Shown here piece by piece: positions 7,345 to 12,970 of a stretch of 12,970 nucleotides of DNA (the stretch's first letter is position 1; each line of letters opens with the position of its first letter). The notes beneath the pieces were generated by a model, which did no database searches, was not told the DNA's origin, and worked only from the letters and a program-made list of their open reading frames with translations. A program made the translations under genes and the position numbers. Source of the stretch: DATLZB01 sp035574175. Lineage in GTDB: Bacteria; Pseudomonadota; Alphaproteobacteria; Rhizobiales; Hyphomicrobiaceae. Where the stretch lies: assembly GCA_035574175.1 (NCBI GenBank), contig DATLZB010000210.1:1-12970 (forward strand), in the 5' to 3' direction.

Positions 7345-8193
7345 ATGGCTGCCGCGATACCGAAATCCCAACTTCGCGAAACCTGGGAGTCGGCAGCTCC
7401 TGGTTGGGCCAAATGGGAGACGGCGTTCTCCAGCGGCTTGACCGAGGCGACAGACGCTCTTCTGGACATGGCCGCGGTCAAAGAAGGAATGCGTGTGCTT
7501 GACGTAGCTTGCGGTGCCGGAAATCAGACTATTCAGGCAGCGAGGCGCGTTGGACCAAATGGGAAGATCGTCGCGAGCGATATATCGGCCACCATGTTAG
7601 ATCATGTGCGCCGAAGCGCCGCCAGGGAAAGTCTGAATAACATCGAGATCCTGGAATGCGCAGCCGACGACCTGGATCACAGGCTGGGCCCATTCGACGC
7701 GGCAATCTGCCGGTTGGGTTTGATGTTATTTCCCTCGCCGCGCGGCGCCTTGGAAGCTATCCATCGTGTACTAAGAGACGGCGCGCGCTTTGCAGCCCTG
7801 GTCTTCACGACACCCGCCAATAATCCGTTTTTTTCTGAGTCACTGTCGATTCTCCGGAGGCACGCCGGAAAGCCAGCGCCTCAGCCCGGAAGCCCTGGGC
7901 TTTTCGCATTGGGCGGCGACGGAGTTCTGGAGGCCGTTATGAGAGAGAGCGGTCTAGTGGACGTGAAGGTCAGAATCATCAGAGCCACGCTGCGACTGCC
8001 CAGCGTTTCTGACACGCTCCAGATGATGCAAGAGGCATTCGGCGCATACCGGGCGGTGGTTGCCGATCTCGATGACGCAAGACGACGCGCCGCATGGGCT
8101 GAGGTCGGGGAGTGCCTGAAGCAGTTTGAAGTGAACGGTGGCTTCAAAACGGATTTCGAAGTAGTCGTCGGTTCCGGGGCAAAGGCCGCTTGA
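7345..8193 (+). CDS. Class I SAM-dependent methyltransferase downstream of merA
   Basis: Predicted soluble methyltransferase of the Methyltransf_11/25 (UbiE-like) type, 282 aa from the ATG at 7345. Motif I is VLDVACGAGN (51-60), followed by IVASDIS with the acidic ribose-binding D79, then FDAAICRLGLMLFP as motif IV and VLRDGARFAALVF as the next strand. The C-terminal part (about 185-270) is variable and helical, as expected of a substrate lid. Its substrate cannot be told. It lacks the conserved cysteine set of ArsM arsenite methyltransferases, and nothing links it to mercury chemistry except position. An in-frame TTG at 7327 is possible, but ATG 7345 has GGAGAGG six nt upstream. It lies 240 nt after merA on the same strand, so it may be read through from the mer promoter or have its own. 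Its sequence looks less GC-rich than merA, a hint of separate origin. Confidence 0.85.
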   Translation: MAAAIPKSQLRETWESAAPGWAKWETAFSSGLTEATDALLDMAAVKEGMRVLDVACGAGNQTIQAARRVGPNGKIVASDISATMLDHVRRSAARESLNNIEILECAADDLDHRLGPFDAAICRLGLMLFPSPRGALEAIHRVLRDGARFAALVFTTPANNPFFSESLSILRRHAGKPAPQPGSPGLFALGGDGVLEAVMRESGLVDVKVRIIRATLRLPSVSDTLQMMQEAFGAYRAVVADLDDARRRAAWAEVGECLKQFEVNGGFKTDFEVVVGSGAKAA

Positions 8194-8219
8194 GGCGGCC
8201 GGTTTCCGAACGGACATCG

Positions 8220-8348
8220 TCAACTCCGCAATATGTCCGCCGCCGCAACGGAGTCGTCATCCGGCGGATGCGGTCCGATGCCGTTGAAGGCGGCGAATGC
8301 GGCAATGAGATTCAATCAGTTCAACGCATTACGGCCTAAGCGCCTGAA
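8220..8348 (+). repeat. Direct repeat, copy 1 (about 130 bp), remnant of a coding sequence
   Basis: This stretch matches 10214-10343 at about 92 percent with one single-base indel. In frame from 8220 it reads STPQYVRRRNGVVIRRMR..., ending at a TAA at 8337-8339. Over the first 23 codons the two copies differ at four bases (codons 5, 9, 16 and 19). All four are third-position synonymous changes. Just upstream the peptide similarity continues (PVSERTS here, PLSERQF in copy 2) although the DNA has diverged. This is the mark of two diverged copies of one gene, both now reduced to a C-terminal tail. I do not recognise the family; a transposase tail is possible. The copy contains GTTGAA/TTCAAC inverted arms. 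Confidence 0.85.
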
Positions 8349-8370
8349 GCACGACGAAGGGGGCGCCCCG

Positions 8371-8427
8371 GCTACGCAACGGGACGGAGGCCATTGATTT
8401 CTCCGGGCTCTAGGTCCGTCCCGTAGC
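8371..8427. repeat. Inverted repeat 3' of the direct repeat
   Basis: ACGGGACGGA (8379-8388) and TCCGTCCCGT (8415-8424) are perfect 10-bp inverted arms separated by 26 nt. GCTA (8371-8374) and TAGC (8424-8427) extend the symmetry after a small internal bulge. It could be a long hairpin, the end of a decayed insertion element, or a two-way transcription stop between the direct repeat and the methyltransferase gene that ends at 8520. The rest of 8349-8519 shows no gene I can support. Confidence 0.5.
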
Positions 8428-8519
8428 ATCACCAAGCCCAACAGGCCAAAAGCAGAACTGATCGTACTCATTACTGGATAAACTTGGAGCGGGGAGCGAG
8501 TCTCTTAACGGTTGTCCGT

Positions 8520-9350
8520 TCAATGACGCTTCGCGATGATCTCGATCGGCGCGATGGTGCCTTGTTCGAGCATTGTCACGAGGTTGGCGATCTTCAGCGG
8601 AGCGTCTTGTCCCATCAGGATGTGCAGACCGAGAGGCGGCGGTCCGCTCGCCGCCATGCGAGAGCGGATGCGGGCGAAGAAATCGAGGGCCATCTGCCGC
8701 TGGTTCCGCTCGCTCACCACGACGAAACCCGCTGCCTGAAGCACTTCGCGGTATTCCGCCGGACTTTCCACAAAAGATGTCGACTCGCGCGCCGCCCAAG
8801 GTACCGGATAGGCGATCGGCCCTGGCCCCGTCCGCATCGCGTCAAAGACGCCGAACGTGGCGCCTTGCTTCAAGACGCGATGGACTTGCGAGGCGAGTCG
8901 GCGCTTGTCGGGGATGTTCATCCCCACATGAAGAAGTGTGGCGGCGTCAAAGCTTGCATCCGCAAACGGGAGATCAAGAGCGCTCCCCACGCGGAACTCA
9001 ACCTTCTCGGCAAGGCCGAGTTGCTTGGTCAGCGTGCGCGCCGTCTCGACATATTCCGGTGTCAAATCGATGCCGGTCGCGTGGCATCCGAAGGTCCGAG
9101 CAAAGTAACGTGCTGCGCCGCCGATGCCGCACCCGATATCAAGCAGGGACATGGCTGGCTTTAAGTCGAGCTTCTCAGCGAGCGCCGCGGTCGCCTCACG
9201 ACCACCCATGTGAAACTCGTCCATCCCCGCGAGATCGGTATCGCGGAAGTCGTCCGCACTGCGGCCAAGGCTCTCCAAGCCTCTGTGGATCGCTTCGCCC
9301 AACGCGCCGTGGGTATAGTGTTGTGCCACCTGCTCCTCGACGGTTGTCAT
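8520..9350 (-). CDS. Class I SAM-dependent methyltransferase, divergent from HxlR regulator
   Basis: A 276-aa cytoplasmic methyltransferase. Motif I is LLDIGCGIGG (69-78), followed by ATGIDLTPEYVETA with the ribose-binding acidic residue. VEFRVGSALDLPFADASFD covers motifs II-III, with LLHVGMNIPDKRR next and HRVLKQGATFGVFD after it. The DIGCGIGGAARYFA pattern and the LTPEYVETA stretch recall the glycine/sarcosine and small-molecule (UbiE/sterol) methyltransferase groups. The substrate is not predictable. The ATG at 9350 is preceded by GGAGGA at close spacing, a strong ribosome-binding site. The gene is divergent from the HxlR-type regulator, and the 17-nt dyad lies in the 113-nt gap between them. 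It is therefore the likely target of that regulator. Both genes are enclosed by the imperfect direct repeats. It is not a close copy of the methyltransferase at 7345-8193. Confidence 0.87.
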   Translation of the reverse strand: MTTVEEQVAQHYTHGALGEAIHRGLESLGRSADDFRDTDLAGMDEFHMGGREATAALAEKLDLKPAMSLLDIGCGIGGAARYFARTFGCHATGIDLTPEYVETARTLTKQLGLAEKVEFRVGSALDLPFADASFDAATLLHVGMNIPDKRRLASQVHRVLKQGATFGVFDAMRTGPGPIAYPVPWAARESTSFVESPAEYREVLQAAGFVVVSERNQRQMALDFFARIRSRMAASGPPPLGLHILMGQDAPLKIANLVTMLEQGTIAPIEIIAKRH

Positions 9351-9412
9351 CGGTTCCTCCTCTGCTCAGAAACGGCCATATGCAAGCCTTGCAGGACCGG
9401 AAACCGACGTAA

Positions 9413-9429
9413 ACTACAGAAACTGTAGT
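9413..9429. promoter_or_regulatory. Perfect 17-nt dyad, probable operator of the HxlR regulator
   Basis: ACTACAG-AAA-CTGTAGT is a perfect inverted repeat with 7-nt arms and a 3-nt centre. It lies between the divergent starts at 9350 (methyltransferase) and 9464 (regulator). TAGT-rich dyads of this size are known operators of HxlR/DUF24 regulators such as YodB. It overlaps a possible -10 (TAAACT, 9410-9415) of the regulator and an unlikely GTG start at 9428. Binding here could control both genes. Confidence 0.7.
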
Positions 9430-9463
9430 GGAAAAGCTGTCCGGCTTCGGCCATACTTTGCGC

Positions 9464-10162
9464 ATGAAGGGTTACGGTCAGTTCTGCCCGCTGGCACTCG
9501 CGGCCGAGATCCTGACAGAGCGCTGGACCCCGTTGGTGCTGCGCGAGCTGATTCTTGGGGCGCATCGCTTCAACGACATTCACCGCGGTGTGCCGCGCAT
9601 GTCTCCCTCACTGTTGTCGCTACGGCTGAAGTCACTGGAGAAAGCCGGAATTGTCGAGCGACGGCGCGAGCACACTGGGATCGAGTACGTGTTAACGGAG
9701 GCTGGACGCGAGCTTTCCCCGCTTATCGTTGGCCTCGGCAAATGGGGTAAGCGTTGGCTGCCTGCCACTCTAGGACGTAGCGACGCCGACCCACGCCTGA
9801 TCCTGTGGGACCTGCACCGGCGCATGAATCTCGACCGCATGCCCGCCACGCGTATTGTGATCGGGTTCGAGTTTACCGACCAGCCCAAGGCTAAACGCTA
9901 CGCATGGATCGTCGGCAATTCCACCGGAGTCGAGCTTTGCATCACCGATCCCGGCTTGGAGGTCGATCTCTTTGTCACAACCGACAGCCGGACGATCACG
10001 TGGGTTTGGTATGGCGACATCCCCCTAACGCAGGCGCTTTCGAATGGCTCGATTGAATTGCACGGACCACGCAAATTGTGCCACGCATTTCCGTCCTGGC
10101 TGCAACTGAGTGTGTTGGCTTCCGTTCCGCGTCGGCGTCCGCTTCTTACCGTCGCGGCCTAG
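9464..10162 (+). CDS. HxlR-type winged-helix regulator with SCP2-like C-terminal domain
   Basis: A DNA-binding protein of 232 aa. The N-terminal 100 residues form an HxlR (DUF24/MarR-like) winged helix: FCPLALAAEILTERWTPLVL, then FNDIHRGVPRMSPSLLSLRL (recognition region) and YVLTEAGREL (wing). C8 lies in the GQFCP motif near the N-terminus, the position used as a redox or electrophile sensor in YodB/HypR relatives. About residues 115-225 form a second domain (DLFVTTDSRTITWVWYGD, and NGSIELHGPRKLCHAFPSWL) like the SCP2/sterol-carrier ligand domains found on larger HxlR proteins. This suggests that it binds a small hydrophobic ligand. The frame opens at GTG 9428, but that codon is part of the operator dyad. 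ATG 9464 gives the usual N-terminus (MKGYGQFCP), though no clear ribosome-binding site is visible. Divergent from the methyltransferase at 8520-9350, its probable target. Confidence 0.85.
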   Translation: MKGYGQFCPLALAAEILTERWTPLVLRELILGAHRFNDIHRGVPRMSPSLLSLRLKSLEKAGIVERRREHTGIEYVLTEAGRELSPLIVGLGKWGKRWLPATLGRSDADPRLILWDLHRRMNLDRMPATRIVIGFEFTDQPKAKRYAWIVGNSTGVELCITDPGLEVDLFVTTDSRTITWVWYGDIPLTQALSNGSIELHGPRKLCHAFPSWLQLSVLASVPRRRPLLTVAA

Positions 10163-10213
10163 CGAGGTTTCACTTCTGCAGCACGCATTCCGCCATTGAG
10201 CGAACGACAATTT

Positions 10214-10343
10214 TCAACTCCGCAATACGTCCGCCGCCGTAACGGAGTCGTCATCCGGCGAATGCGGTCTGATGCCGTTGAATGCGGCCGAGTGCGGCAA
10301 TGAGTTTCAATCGGTTCAACGCATTACGGCCTAAGCACCTGAA
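10214..10343 (+). repeat. Direct repeat, copy 2 (about 130 bp), frameshifted coding remnant
   Basis: Second copy of the repeat at 8220-8348, same strand, start-to-start distance 1,994 bp. It begins 51 nt after the regulator's stop and ends 55 nt before the merA fragment. In the frame STPQYVRRRNGVVIRRMR... it keeps the protein sequence through synonymous changes only. A one-base insertion near 10282-10292 then shifts the frame to an early stop. The single-base indel and the short length show that this copy is not a working gene. Confidence 0.85.
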
Positions 10344-10398
10344 TTCTCTGGTCTCGTGTTCTGCCTCTGGTGGCCGCTATGCTTATGTTTCATCACGC

Positions 10399-10550
10399 CA
10401 GACTGCGGTGTTCGCCATCCGCCAGGGTTCCACGATCGACGATCTTGCCGACACGATCTTTCCCTACCTTACGACGGTCGAGGGCTTGAAGCTTGCGGCA
10501 CTGTCCTTCAAGAAGGATGTAACGAAGCTGTCCTGCTGCGCCGGATGACG
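10399..10550 (+). pseudogene. merA 3'-end fragment (direct repeat, copy 2)
   Basis: This reproduces merA codons 427-475 with stop plus 2 nt, in the same orientation, with two synonymous differences in 152 bp. It encodes the dimer-interface tail ending in SCCAG but none of the FAD, NADPH or redox-disulfide parts. It cannot be a reductase by itself. By chance it is in frame with an upstream ATG at 10282, so an 88-residue open frame exists (39 unrelated residues plus 49 of MerA), without a visible ribosome-binding site. Because both differences are silent, the fragment may come from a second, once-functional merA rather than from decay of a copy. Confidence 0.92.
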
Positions 10551-10771
10551 AGGCCCGCGGCCGTTTGCTGCTGGGCTCGTCGCGCCGTGACGGGCCGGCA
10601 CAACGAGAGCCCCGAGAATTAAGGACCACAAACACCGCACAACCCGTGTGCTACCCAATTCGGACAACCTGCCTACTCGCGCCATCTGAACGTTCACAGC
10701 TAGGCTGTGGTCACGGGCCACGCTAAAAACGACGCGCGATCAGGGGCCAAACCTCAGCCGCGGACAGCCAC
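10551..10771. other. Intergenic region upstream of malonyl-CoA decarboxylase
   Basis: About 220 nt with no supportable gene. It starts where merA homology stops and probably contains the promoter of the decarboxylase gene. CACAGC-TAG-GCTGTG (10695-10709) is a perfect 6-3-6 dyad 63 nt upstream of the GTG start and could be an operator. I see no convincing -35/-10 pair and no terminator. Confidence 0.4.
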
Positions 10772-12169
10772 GTGAACGTTTCGTTCCTTCAGGAACTGTT
10801 GAACACGGTTGCCGAGCAGGGCCGGCAACTGCTGCCGTGGGCGCTCGGCAGCGCCAGTGACGACATCGTCGAACTGTCGAAGGCGCTCGTCTCCGGTCGG
10901 GGCGAGGCCTCCGGCGTTGCCCTCGCGCGGCAAATCCTCAACTGTTACCGCCAATTGGATTCCAACGGGCGGCGCCAGTTCTTCGAGTTCCTGAGCGAGG
11001 AAATGCAACCGGAACCGGCCGAGGTCGCCGACGCGGCCAGGGCCTATCTGAAGACCCCCATCCCTCGCGCGCTGCAGCGGCTGCAGGCCGCCGTCGAGAG
11101 CCCGCGCCAGGAGTTTTTCCGCCGCCTCAACCTGGCACCCGGTGCGACGGCCGAGATCGTCGCCCTGCGGCATGACCTGCTGCGCATGACGAGATCAGAG
11201 CCCAAGTTCGAGGCCATCGACGCCGACCTCATGCACCTGCTCGGCTCCTGGTTCAACCGGGGCTTCCTCGTGCTGCGGCGGATCGATTGGCATACGCCCG
11301 CGGTTATCCTCGACAAGATCATCGCCTACGAGGCGGTGCATGAGATTAAGGGCTGGGACGATCTGCGCCGTCGCCTCGATCCCAACGACCGGCGCTGCTT
11401 CGCGTTCTTTCACCCTTCGCTCGTGGACGAGCCGCTGATCTTCGTGGAAGTGGCGCTGATGCGCGAGATGCCGGAGGCCATCTCTCAAGTGCTGCAAGAG
11501 GAAACGAAGGATGCGCAGGCGACGCCGCCGAACACGGCGGTGTTCTATTCGATCTCCAATTGTCAGGAGGGACTGAAGGGAATTTCGTTCGGCAACTTCC
11601 TGATCAAGCAGGTGGTCGAGGAGCTCGCCCGCGAAGTGCCCACGCTCAAGACCTTCGTCACCCTGTCCCCGGCGCCTCACTTCGCGCGCTGGCTCGAAGA
11701 AGCACTGGCCGAGCCCGATCTGATCGGGGCGGCTGACCGTGAGGCGCTCGCCGGCCTGCGCCAAAAGGGCTGGCACGAAACGAGCGATGCCGAGCAGCGG
11801 TTCAAAAGTCCCCTGCTCGGCCTTGCAGCGCACTACTTCCTGTTGGCCAAATCGCCCGACGGCCGTCCGGTTGATCCCGTAGCCCGTTTCCATCTGGGCA
11901 ATGGGGCGCGGCTCGAACGCATCAACTGGCTGGCCGACACCTCCGAGCGGGGCCTGCGCGAGGCGCACGGACTGATGGTCAATTACCGCTACGAGCTGCG
12001 CCAGATCGAGCGTAACCACGAGGCCTACGTCAACGACGGCGAGATCGTGGCCTCGCGCGCCGTACGTGCCTTGCTCAAGGGCCGGGAGCGCCCACGCGCC
12101 ACGCAGGACCAAGCCCGGCTGCCTCTGCCCGAGGCCCCGGGACCCGGCGGCTCGCCCGAACGCCGTTGA
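10772..12169 (+). CDS. matA: Malonyl-CoA decarboxylase
   Basis: Converts malonyl-CoA to acetyl-CoA and CO2 in the cytoplasm, for growth on malonate or to control malonyl-CoA levels. The 465-aa product has the two-part build of the family. An N-terminal helical domain spans about residues 1-180 (FLQELLNTVAEQGRQLLPWA and onwards). The C-terminal catalytic domain is acetyltransferase-like, with ISNCQEGLKGISFGNFLIKQ, then TFVTLSPAPHFARWLE and FHLGNGARLERINWLAD, and GLMVNYRYEL near the end. S299 (TLSP) and H374 (FHLGNGA) correspond in my reading to the catalytic Ser/His pair of characterised MCDs. The GTG at 10772 gives an N-terminus like that of rhizobial MatA (NVSF followed by an LL-rich stretch), but its ribosome-binding site is weak. 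No malonyl-CoA synthetase (matB), transporter (matC) or matR lies beside it here. Converges with the SPOR gene, 7 nt between stops. Symbol by family; the family call is firm. Confidence 0.93.
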   Translation: MNVSFLQELLNTVAEQGRQLLPWALGSASDDIVELSKALVSGRGEASGVALARQILNCYRQLDSNGRRQFFEFLSEEMQPEPAEVADAARAYLKTPIPRALQRLQAAVESPRQEFFRRLNLAPGATAEIVALRHDLLRMTRSEPKFEAIDADLMHLLGSWFNRGFLVLRRIDWHTPAVILDKIIAYEAVHEIKGWDDLRRRLDPNDRRCFAFFHPSLVDEPLIFVEVALMREMPEAISQVLQEETKDAQATPPNTAVFYSISNCQEGLKGISFGNFLIKQVVEELAREVPTLKTFVTLSPAPHFARWLEEALAEPDLIGAADREALAGLRQKGWHETSDAEQRFKSPLLGLAAHYFLLAKSPDGRPVDPVARFHLGNGARLERINWLADTSERGLREAHGLMVNYRYELRQIERNHEAYVNDGEIVASRAVRALLKGRERPRATQDQARLPLPEAPGPGGSPERR

Positions 12170-12176
12170 TTGGGTG

Positions 12177-12970
12177 CTAGAGAGCGTTGCCGGTGTAGGC
12201 GCCGACGCGGCAGGCCACCTGCTTGCTGCGGAGTTGTGCACAGGCCCGATTGGCGTCGGCCTGGCTGGCAAACGGACCGGCCACCAGGCGCAGAGGCTGC
12301 TCCTCCCCCTGAAGCGCGGTGCGATAACGGGGGCTCAGCCCGGCCAGCACCTGGGCATGCTGGCGGGTGAGCTGCTCCCAGCCGAGACGCAGCGCTTCGA
12401 GCGACTCCCCGCCCGACAGCTCGATGCCGAGCGTTCGCGCGGGTGGCGGTGGGGTGACCTTGGCTGCGCCCAACGCAATGGGAGCCGCGGGCGGCGATAT
12501 CGCGCCGGTTGCGATCGGCGCGGTCTTGGCCGCCTCCCGGGGCACCGAATCGCGCTGAGCAGGCTTCGCCGCCGGCGGCGGCACCGGAGCCGCTGCCGGC
12601 TCGGCGCGCCGCTCGGCGGAGGCGCCGGCCATCGCCTTCAACACCTGGTCGGTTCCGAGCGACACGTTGCTCCTCGTGCTTCCCGCGCGATCCGCTGACG
12701 GCGGCTCAGCCTTGGAAGGCTCACCCCTGGCAGGTTCCCCCTTTTGCTCGCGGGCCGCCAAACGGTCCTCGATCGAGGCCACTCTTTCAGCCAAAGCACG
12801 TTCCGCGTTCGCCTGCTGCACGACGGTGGCACGTGTCTCGGCGAAGTCGCGCTGCAAGTCGGTCAGCCAGCGGCGCAGCACCATCAACTCGTCGGCAAGC
12901 TCAGCCGTGCGCCGCTCCGCTGCAGTCGCGGCGGGAAGCTGCTGCTCAGCGGGGGACAGTCGCGCCAAGA
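12177..12970 (-). CDS. SPOR-domain protein (5' end beyond window)
   Basis: At least 264 residues are visible; the frame runs off the right edge of the window, so the start is not seen (the TTG at 12968 is not a convincing start). The visible N-terminal part is charged and likely a coiled coil (about residues 15-75, ELADELMVLRRWLTDLQRDF and following). A low-complexity Ala/Pro-rich linker follows (about 75-180). The C-terminus is a SPOR-like domain ending in LRLVAGPFASQADANRACAQ and then LRSKQVACRVGAYTGNAL. SPOR domains bind denuded septal peptidoglycan, and the Pro/Ala linker would reach through the periplasm. A membrane anchor is therefore expected in the missing N-terminal part. Likely a cell-envelope or division-associated protein. 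Convergent with the decarboxylase gene. Confidence 0.8.
   Translation of the reverse strand, partial: LARLSPAEQQLPAATAAERRTAELADELMVLRRWLTDLQRDFAETRATVVQQANAERALAERVASIEDRLAAREQKGEPARGEPSKAEPPSADRAGSTRSNVSLGTDQVLKAMAGASAERRAEPAAAPVPPPAAKPAQRDSVPREAAKTAPIATGAISPPAAPIALGAAKVTPPPPARTLGIELSGGESLEALRLGWEQLTRQHAQVLAGLSPRYRTALQGEEQPLRLVAGPFASQADANRACAQLRSKQVACRVGAYTGNAL

Noticed and set aside
8281..8330. attC-like integron recombination site within the direct repeats (GTTGAAT ... GTTCAAC in copy 2)
   Set aside because: The R-box consensus is met only in copy 2, L boxes and usual symmetry are unclear, there is no integron integrase, and the enclosed genes are divergent rather than cassette-like.
7107..8519. 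merB organomercurial lyase
   Set aside because: No open frame in the window matches MerB; the genes after merA are methyltransferases and a regulator.
7345..9350. Either methyltransferase being arsenite methyltransferase ArsM
   Set aside because: The conserved ArsM cysteine pattern is absent in both and no other ars genes are present.
4184..10550. Classical Tn21/Tn501-type (Tn3-family) mer transposon
   Set aside because: I saw no transposase, resolvase or 38-bp terminal inverted repeats near the block. A weak or distant end could be missed by eye.
1..12970. tRNA, rRNA, riboswitch or CRISPR array
   Set aside because: No such structure or regularly spaced short repeats were seen in the intergenic stretches.

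Overview
The base composition (GC-rich), the (R)-citramalate synthase, the MatA-type malonyl-CoA decarboxylase, the SPOR-domain envelope protein and the LuxI-type signal synthase together suggest a chromosomal segment of an alphaproteobacterium, probably of the order Hyphomicrobiales (rhizobia-like). This is an inference from gene content; no rRNA, tRNA or other phylogenetic marker is present.

Layout. Positions 1-121 hold the 3' end of a small membrane-anchored protein, followed by cimA (170-1780, +). A BT1/folate-biopterin-type MFS transporter (1835-3331, -) converges on cimA and is divergent from a LuxI-family acyl-homoserine-lactone synthase (3526-4167, +) that has no luxR partner in the window. 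Then comes a complete mercury-resistance locus: merR (4184-4603, -), a textbook MerR operator/promoter with a 19-bp spacer (4645-4675), and merT, merP, merF and merA (4715-7104, +). Downstream of merA lie a class I SAM-dependent methyltransferase (7345-8193, +) and a divergent pair made of a second SAM methyltransferase (8520-9350, -) and an HxlR-type regulator (9464-10162, +). Their shared intergenic region holds a perfect 17-nt dyad. The window closes with malonyl-CoA decarboxylase (10772-12169, +) converging on a SPOR-domain protein truncated by the window edge (12177-12970, -).

The least ordinary part is the architecture between 6955 and 10550. The last 152 bp of merA are duplicated 3,444 bp downstream (10399-10550) with only two differences, both synonymous. 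Inside this interval, roughly 130-bp imperfect direct repeats (8220-8348 and 10214-10343) bracket the methyltransferase/HxlR pair. In one frame the first part of these repeats differs only by synonymous changes, so they look like remnants of two diverged copies of one protein-coding gene. The region therefore looks like a modular accessory insert joined to the 3' end of a mer operon and nested between ordinary chromosomal genes. No transposase or integrase is visible.

Working together: MerR senses Hg(II) and switches on merTPFA. MerP (periplasm) and MerT/MerF (inner membrane) bring Hg(II) in, and MerA reduces it to volatile Hg(0). There is no merB, so the locus is narrow-spectrum. The roles of the two methyltransferases are unknown. 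The HxlR regulator probably controls its divergent methyltransferase through the dyad. LuxI would make an acyl-homoserine lactone whose receptor must be encoded elsewhere.
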